Assembly (NCBI GenBank): GCA_021613375.1
Contig: CM038727.1
Location: 4,692,064 to 4,756,063 of the forward strand
Direction of reading: 5' to 3'
Source: Megaleporinus macrocephalus
Taxonomy: Eukaryota; Chordata; Actinopteri; Characiformes; Anostomidae
Length of the DNA: 64,000 nucleotides
Below the pieces are notes generated by a model that made no database searches, was not told where the DNA came from, and saw only the letters and a program-made list of their open reading frames with translations. The position numbers were made by a program, and so were the translations under genes. Of this stretch, positions 59,162-64,000 are shown in pieces. Every line of letters begins with the position of its first letter. The first letter of the stretch is position 1.

Positions 59162-59170
59162 CTTTATATA
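59162..59170 (-). promoter_or_regulatory. TATA box of the C-RFa gene
   Basis: Minus-strand CACTATATAAAGCGC is a consensus TATA box. It lies 90 bases upstream of the donor at 59071, the distance expected for a short first exon, and matches the TATA-driven promoters common in peptide-hormone genes. Confidence 0.7.
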
Positions 59171-59779
59171 GTGGCCTGTCTGCGTTTATCTGCCTCTGGA
59201 TGCTCGTACACTTCCCACCCCACCCCCCCACCCCAAACCCCACCCCCTCCTTACGTGCACGCATTCGTCCCTTTGCCTCTTTTCTCGCTCTTCATCTCAT
59301 CCTCCCACTCTCATCCTCTCTCAGCGTCTCTTGACCATCACAAGGAAATTAGGCTGTCTGCCCAAGGAGATGGGGGCTGGTGGGGTGGGGGGGGGGGTAC
59401 TCAATCACGGAGACTGTGGCACACACTCACCTAACGGGGGCTTTTCTTTCTTTAGTTTGCCAGTTTGTTCTAAGTTTGTGCCATAATATGAATATTAATA
59501 CTGATTTCAGGGATTTGTGCTGGTTTGCATGCACTCAGTAATCTGAACTACAGAAAATCAGATTCAGTGAGGAATTCATTCACCACATCTACATACACTT
59601 CAGTTATCAGATAACAGAGAAAAAAAAAGATAACAGAGAAACTCCAGGTTTATTTGCTTATATGGACTTTAATTACATACAAAACACTTCATGACTGTTT
59701 AATATTAGATATGATAACACATTATAATATCCACTATATGCATTATAAAATAAAACAAAGTTTATATAGCATGTAAATA

Positions 59780-59787
59780 GCATGTAA

Positions 59788-59846
<59 letters not shown>
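59780..59846. repeat. (TA)n microsatellite
   Basis: About 30 TA dinucleotides. Confidence 0.95.
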
Positions 59847-59847
<1 letters not shown>

Positions 59848-60069
59848 AGTGATGTTTTATATGAACTTATAAAGCCTTCCTGGGATCAACATTCCATTTT
59901 TTCACAATTTTCTATTAAACCAGAAAAAGCTCGTGTGCCCAAGCACTTTTCAAAAAGTTAGATTTTAAATAAAAACTAGAAAATCTATTAATATTAATGA
60001 TCAATTTAATTTTCTGTCCCAAAAATTGATATCATATGGTGTGACGCCATATTCCTTGTTTGGAAACCT

Positions 60070-60790
60070 TTTGGGGAGTGGGGGTCCTCCTTCTTTCAGT
60101 AGGAAGAACAACCCCTCAGAAGGTTCCTTGGTGTGACTCTGGATGACCAGTTATCGTCCTCAGCCCATATTACAAACCTGACTCGGTCATGCAGATACAT
60201 TCTCCACAACATCAGACGCATCCGACCCTTCCTCTCTCAGGAGGCCTCCCAGGTGCTCGTCCAGTCTTTCGTCATTTCAAGGCTGGACTACTACAACTCG
60301 CTCCTGGCTGGTCTTCCTCTGCAGACCATCAGAACCTTCAACTGATCCAGAATGCAGCAGCACGGCTCGTCTTCAATCTTCCCAAGTTCACTCATGTTAC
60401 TCCACTGCTGCGCTCCCTTCACTGGCTTCCTGTAGCTGCTCGCATTCAGTTTAAAGTTCTGATGCCTACAAAGCCAAGAATGGACCAGCTCCTCCTGACT
60501 TTATGGCGATGGTCAAAAGTCGAACCGCACCTCGAGCCCTTCGCGCTTCAAGTACTGCTCGGTTTGACCCGCCATCAGTGAAGATTCATGGAAGACACGC
60601 AACAAAACGCTTCTCTGTCCTGGAGCCCAGATGGTGGAACGAACTTTCACTGGCTGTCCAAACAGTGAACTCTCTCGCGGTCTTCAAACGCAGACTGAAG
60701 ACCTATCTCTTTGTATAGCACTTATAATCACTAATATACTGAAGCATTGGTAGAAACCGTAATCTTCTAGGAGCACTGGCTAAGTATTGC
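60070..60790 (+). mobile_element. L2/CR1-type LINE 3' end (reverse transcriptase C-terminus)
   Basis: Frames read LGVTLDDQLSSSAHI, RRIRPFLSQEASQVL, SRLDYYNSLLAGLP, then after a frameshift IQNAAARLVFNLPKFTHVTP and LLRSLHWLPVAARI, and finally VNSLAVFKRRLKTYLFV. These are the closing phrases of CR1/L2-clade ORF2 proteins. Frameshifts near 60345 and 60500 show it is dead and 5'-truncated. Confidence 0.88.
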
Positions 60791-61500
60791 ACTTGTACTG
60801 TGTGTAGTCTTGTATTTGTTCTCTTCTCTGTAGGTGTTTCAGTCTTGCTAGGTATTGCATTGTCTTTTTTCTAGGTATCAGCACTGGCCCTGTGTTTATG
60901 ACAGTGTTTGAGTATAAGAGTGGTTTGGACTTAAACCTGTTTGTACTAGATAGAGATACTCACACTCTGAGAGTTATCGCTCTTCATGTTTTCAAGAGAA
61001 TCAAGTATATCCAGCACTCCTGCTTCAGTTCCCTCTTACACTGTCTGTTGGTGACACGTTTTACACAAAAATACTCAAATTAAATTACTTTTCAGTCAAT
61101 ATTACCTTTAAAACTATACAGTCATATTGTAGTTAGCATGGTTTTATGATGTTAACATAAAGGCACACTGCTTAATGTCATGCTAAGTACATGAAACCTC
61201 ATATGGTGCGACACAACATCATATGATTATTTTGTCACACTATATGATATGAACTGCATTTAAATAGATAATTAATGCTCGTAGATACACATTTTATAGC
61301 TAATAGTTACGTTTATTGAATATTTCATCCTTCTTTTAACACATTTTGGCAGTATATAGTTTATTTCAGATTTAATATCTATACACCAACTCAGTTTGAT
61401 GAATCTCTACTTCCCTATTATCCCATTTTCAAGTTGAATCCATGTTAAACTACAGCATTGTGTCAATCAAATGTTTCCCTCTAGTTATTTAGTTTGATAC
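60791..61500. other. No recognised feature
   Basis: AT-rich sequence after the LINE end; nothing recognised. Confidence 0.5.
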
Positions 61501-61550
61501 GAGGGCCGAGAAGACCCAACGCACTGCAGATTCACAAATGGAAGTGTTCC

Positions 61551-62320
61551 CGGAGAACACTTATAGGACATGGGACCACATACAGCGACGCAATGTAAAC
61601 AGAACCTCGTGGAGCCGCGGTTGCATCTAATGAGAAGTAAGTTTAACTATATTTACTAACTATCCAGACTTACTTCTCATTAGACGCTAGTGATGATCAG
61701 ATCAAGCCTCTGGAAGCGTTGAAGCTTTCCTTCCAGCTGGTTCAAATAAAGGTTTATTACTCGAAGCTTCATGTGCACACGAACCCCCCTGCTGGCCAAA
61801 ACTTTTACTGCCATTTCAACTATTTGCGATGGCCTCTTGCAACGTTGTCAGCCTGGAAACAAGTATATACATAAACACCTTCATTTCATTTTCTGTGGTT
61901 CATTCATTTGTTTATCTGATCTGAGTTTGATTGTTTGGGTCTGATAGTTTAAAAAAAACTGCCAGTATGATTTCAGTCAGTAAATAAATCTAATGGTATG
62001 TGAGATATTGATGTTAAAACTGGTGCAGTGGTTTTAAGAGATGGGACAGTGATTGTGGGGTGATGGTGACTTTAATTTTTATTAAGAAACAATAAATCAC
62101 GGCGTCCTGAACCAGCGAGGCTTCAGACGTCATCAGTGACGTCATCAGTGACGTCATCAGTGATGTCACTCGCCCTTGACTTTCTGGATTTCTCCACACA
62201 ATCTCTGAAGCATTGGTATCATTAGCCCATCACTATTAGATGCTACCGCAGCTCCGTGTGGTTCTGTTTACATTGCGCCGCCGTATGTGGTCCCTCGTCC
62301 TTTAAGTGTCCAGAGGAGGT
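61551..62320. mobile_element. Nonautonomous DNA-transposon-like element with long inverted ends
   Basis: GGACCACATACAGCGACGCA and ATGTAAACAGAACC at 61572-61614 are mirrored by GGTTCTGTTTACATTGCGCC and GTATGTGGTCC at 62259-62292; the similarity spans about 80 bases per arm. An inner perfect 17-base inverted pair lies at 61626-61642 and 61668-61684. No transposase remains, and the family is unknown to me. Confidence 0.75.
62125..62169 (+). promoter_or_regulatory. Tandem CRE-like sites
   Basis: Four 12-base units of TGACGTCATCAG type; two (62137 and 62149) contain the perfect palindromic CRE TGACGTCA, the outer ones one-base variants. They lie inside the inverted-repeat element. Confidence 0.5.
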
Positions 62321-62409
62321 CCTGAGGAAAAGATGAACAAAGTAAATGGAAACATTGAACTTATTGATAGTGATATAGTGGCTGCAGCAAATAGCCTATA
62401 ACAGTTGTA

Positions 62410-63235
62410 CAATGTGCACACACACACACATACACACTCACTCACTCACTCATGCAGATTCACTCATTTACTTAGGTGCATGTCCACTGTGAGAGACATA
62501 ATCTAAAAAAAATTCTGGAAATCACAATGTATGATTTTTTAATGATTTATTTGTGTGTTACTGCTGCAAATAAGTATTTGAAAACCAGCCAATCAGCAAA
62601 CATTCTGGCCCTCAAAGAGTCTGTCTCCAAAAAGTCCACCTCCACCTTACTATTCTAAATTAGAGGCACCTGTTTGAGGCCGTTAGCTGCATAAAGACAC
62701 CTGTCCACCCCAAACAATCAGTAAGATTTCAACTATTAACATGGCTAAGACCAAAGAGCTGTCCAAAGACACCTGAGACAAAGTTGTAGATCTCCACAAG
62801 GCTGGAAAGGGCTACGGGGCAATTGCCAAGCAGCTTGGTGAAAAAAGATCAACTGTTGGAGCAATTATTAGAAAATGGAAGAAGCTAAACATGACCGTCA
62901 ATCTCCCTCGGACTGGGGCTCCATACAAGATCACCTCACCTCGCAGCGTATCAATGATTCTAAGAAAGGTGAGGAATCAGAAGGAGCTGGTCCATGACCT
63001 GAGGAGAGCTGGCACCACTGTTTCCAAGGTTACTGTGGGTAAGACACTAAGACGCCATAGTTTAAAATCATGCATGGCACGGAAGGTTCCCCTGCTTAAA
63101 TCAACTTTTTGGTCTTAATTCCACTCGCCGTGTTTGGAGGAGGAAGAATGATGAGTACCATCCCAAAAACACCATCCCTACTGTGAGGCATGGGGGTGGA
63201 AGCATCATGCTTTGGGGGTGTCTTTCTGCAAAGTT
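62410..63235 (+). mobile_element. Tc1-like transposase relic (N-terminal part plus internal deletion)
   Basis: From about 62742 it reads MAKTKELSKDT, stop, [42 protein letters not shown] and [20 protein letters not shown], the paired helix-turn-helix DNA-binding half of Tc1 transposases; after a deletion, [19 protein letters not shown] from the catalytic half follows. Internal stop and deletion make it a fossil. Confidence 0.9.
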
Positions 63236-63640
63236 ATAACCCAACCGGGGTCCAAAGTTATAACCCAACTGGGGCCCAAAGTTATAACCCAACTAGGGCC
63301 CAAAATTGTCACCCAACAGGGGTCCAAAGTTATAACCCAACCGGGGCACAAAGTTATAACCTAACTAGGGCCCAAAATTGTAACCCAAAAGGGGTCCAAA
63401 GTTATAATACAACTGGGGCCCAAAGTTATAGCCCAACTAGGGCCCAAAATTTTAACCCAACAGGGGTCCAAAGTTATAACCCAACTGGGGCCCAAAGTTA
63501 TAACCCAACTAGGGCCCAAATCTGTAACCCAACAGGGGTCCAAAGTTATAACCCAGCCGGGGTCTAAATTTATAACCGAACCGCGGCCCAAAGTTATAAC
63601 CCAACTGGGGTCCAAAGTTATAACCCAACTGGGGTCTATG
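63225..63640 (+). repeat. 24-bp minisatellite grown from a Tc1 breakpoint
   Basis: About 17 units of CAAAGTTATAACCCAACTGG and GGCC, beginning inside the Tc1 remnant right after the MLWGC region. Confidence 0.93.
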
Positions 63641-63854
63641 TGTCAGCAATCAAACAGACCCTACAAGCCTACCTAAAACCTATACAGCCCGGATAAAACC
63701 CATATGGGGCCCACATTGACATGTCGGCTGGGAAACTCTTCATCCATGTTGACAGGAGCTGTCAGACGTGCCAACTGCTGTCCTGTCAGATGTGCTTAGA
63801 CTGGAGAAGCTGAAAACCAGCGATCCTTCATTGTCACTCTGTTGAAGCTCTCAT

Positions 63855-64000
63855 GAACAGATATTACAATACTTTATAAAACCTGCCATTATAAACATGC
63901 ATGCATTCATTTTATAAAGTGTTATGCATTTATCACTATAACCACTTATAAGCTATTAGAAAAGCTTATTACAGACATTATAAGGCATCTATTCATAGAA
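63855..64000 (+). repeat. AT-rich satellite-family fragment at the window edge
   Basis: CATTTTATAAAGTGTTATGC, AACCACTTATAAGCTATTAG and a final CATCTATTCATAGAA resemble the family at 16189 and 51560; it continues beyond the window. Confidence 0.55.

Overview
The window is vertebrate nuclear DNA, almost certainly from a ray-finned fish. Evidence: spliced exons of the myosin/Rab27 linker MYRIP (Slac2-c, exophilin-8), a fish-type RFamide neuropeptide gene (C-RFa, the second prolactin-releasing peptide), relics of Tc1, L1-like, L2/CR1-like and RTE/Rex3-like elements of the kind common in teleosts, and many long microsatellite and minisatellite arrays. An otophysan (characin, catfish, carp relatives) seems likely from the style of the dispersed repeats, but that is a weak inference. 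Protein matches are from memory, not from a search.

Layout. From 1 to about 42-50 kb the window holds the 3' two thirds of a plus-strand MYRIP gene. Ten exons with consensus splice sites and mutually compatible phases are read at 1263-1457, 7329-7524, 8746-9413, 12573-13601, 18690-18824 (probable), 20963-21022, 30860-31048, 31320-31481, 37229-37324 and 37663-37723, with a tentative terminal exon at 42051-42097. The N-terminal Rab27-binding domain and zinc finger lie upstream of the window. From 52.68 to 59.17 kb, on the minus strand and therefore convergent with MYRIP, is a complete three-exon C-RFa/prlh2-type gene with TATA box, 5' noncoding exon, signal-peptide exon, hormone exon and poly(A) signal. 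The last 5 kb is transposon debris.

Roughly 30 kb of the 64 kb (sum of intervals listed) is tandem repeat. Several arrays begin at, or close to, a splice site: a 37-bp array whose every unit carries a CAG|GTAAAC donor after exon 8746-9413, a 5.7-kb GT-rich array after exon 31320-31481, a 26-bp array after exon 37663-37723, and long pyrimidine tracts before exons 1263 and 20963. The 26-bp array carries 34 copies of TCA(C/T)GTG, the core recognised by MITF/TFE factors, inside a gene of melanosome transport. Two minisatellite families (31 bp and 90 bp) recur at separate loci in both orientations, and the 31-bp family repeatedly abuts a dispersed MITE-like repeat.

How the genes relate: MYRIP links Rab27a-positive melanosomes or secretory granules to myosin VIIa/Va and actin; C-RFa is a secreted amidated peptide. 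They are not a functional unit. Their adjacency mirrors the human MLPH-PRLH pair and suggests a paralogous chromosome block from early vertebrate genome duplication.
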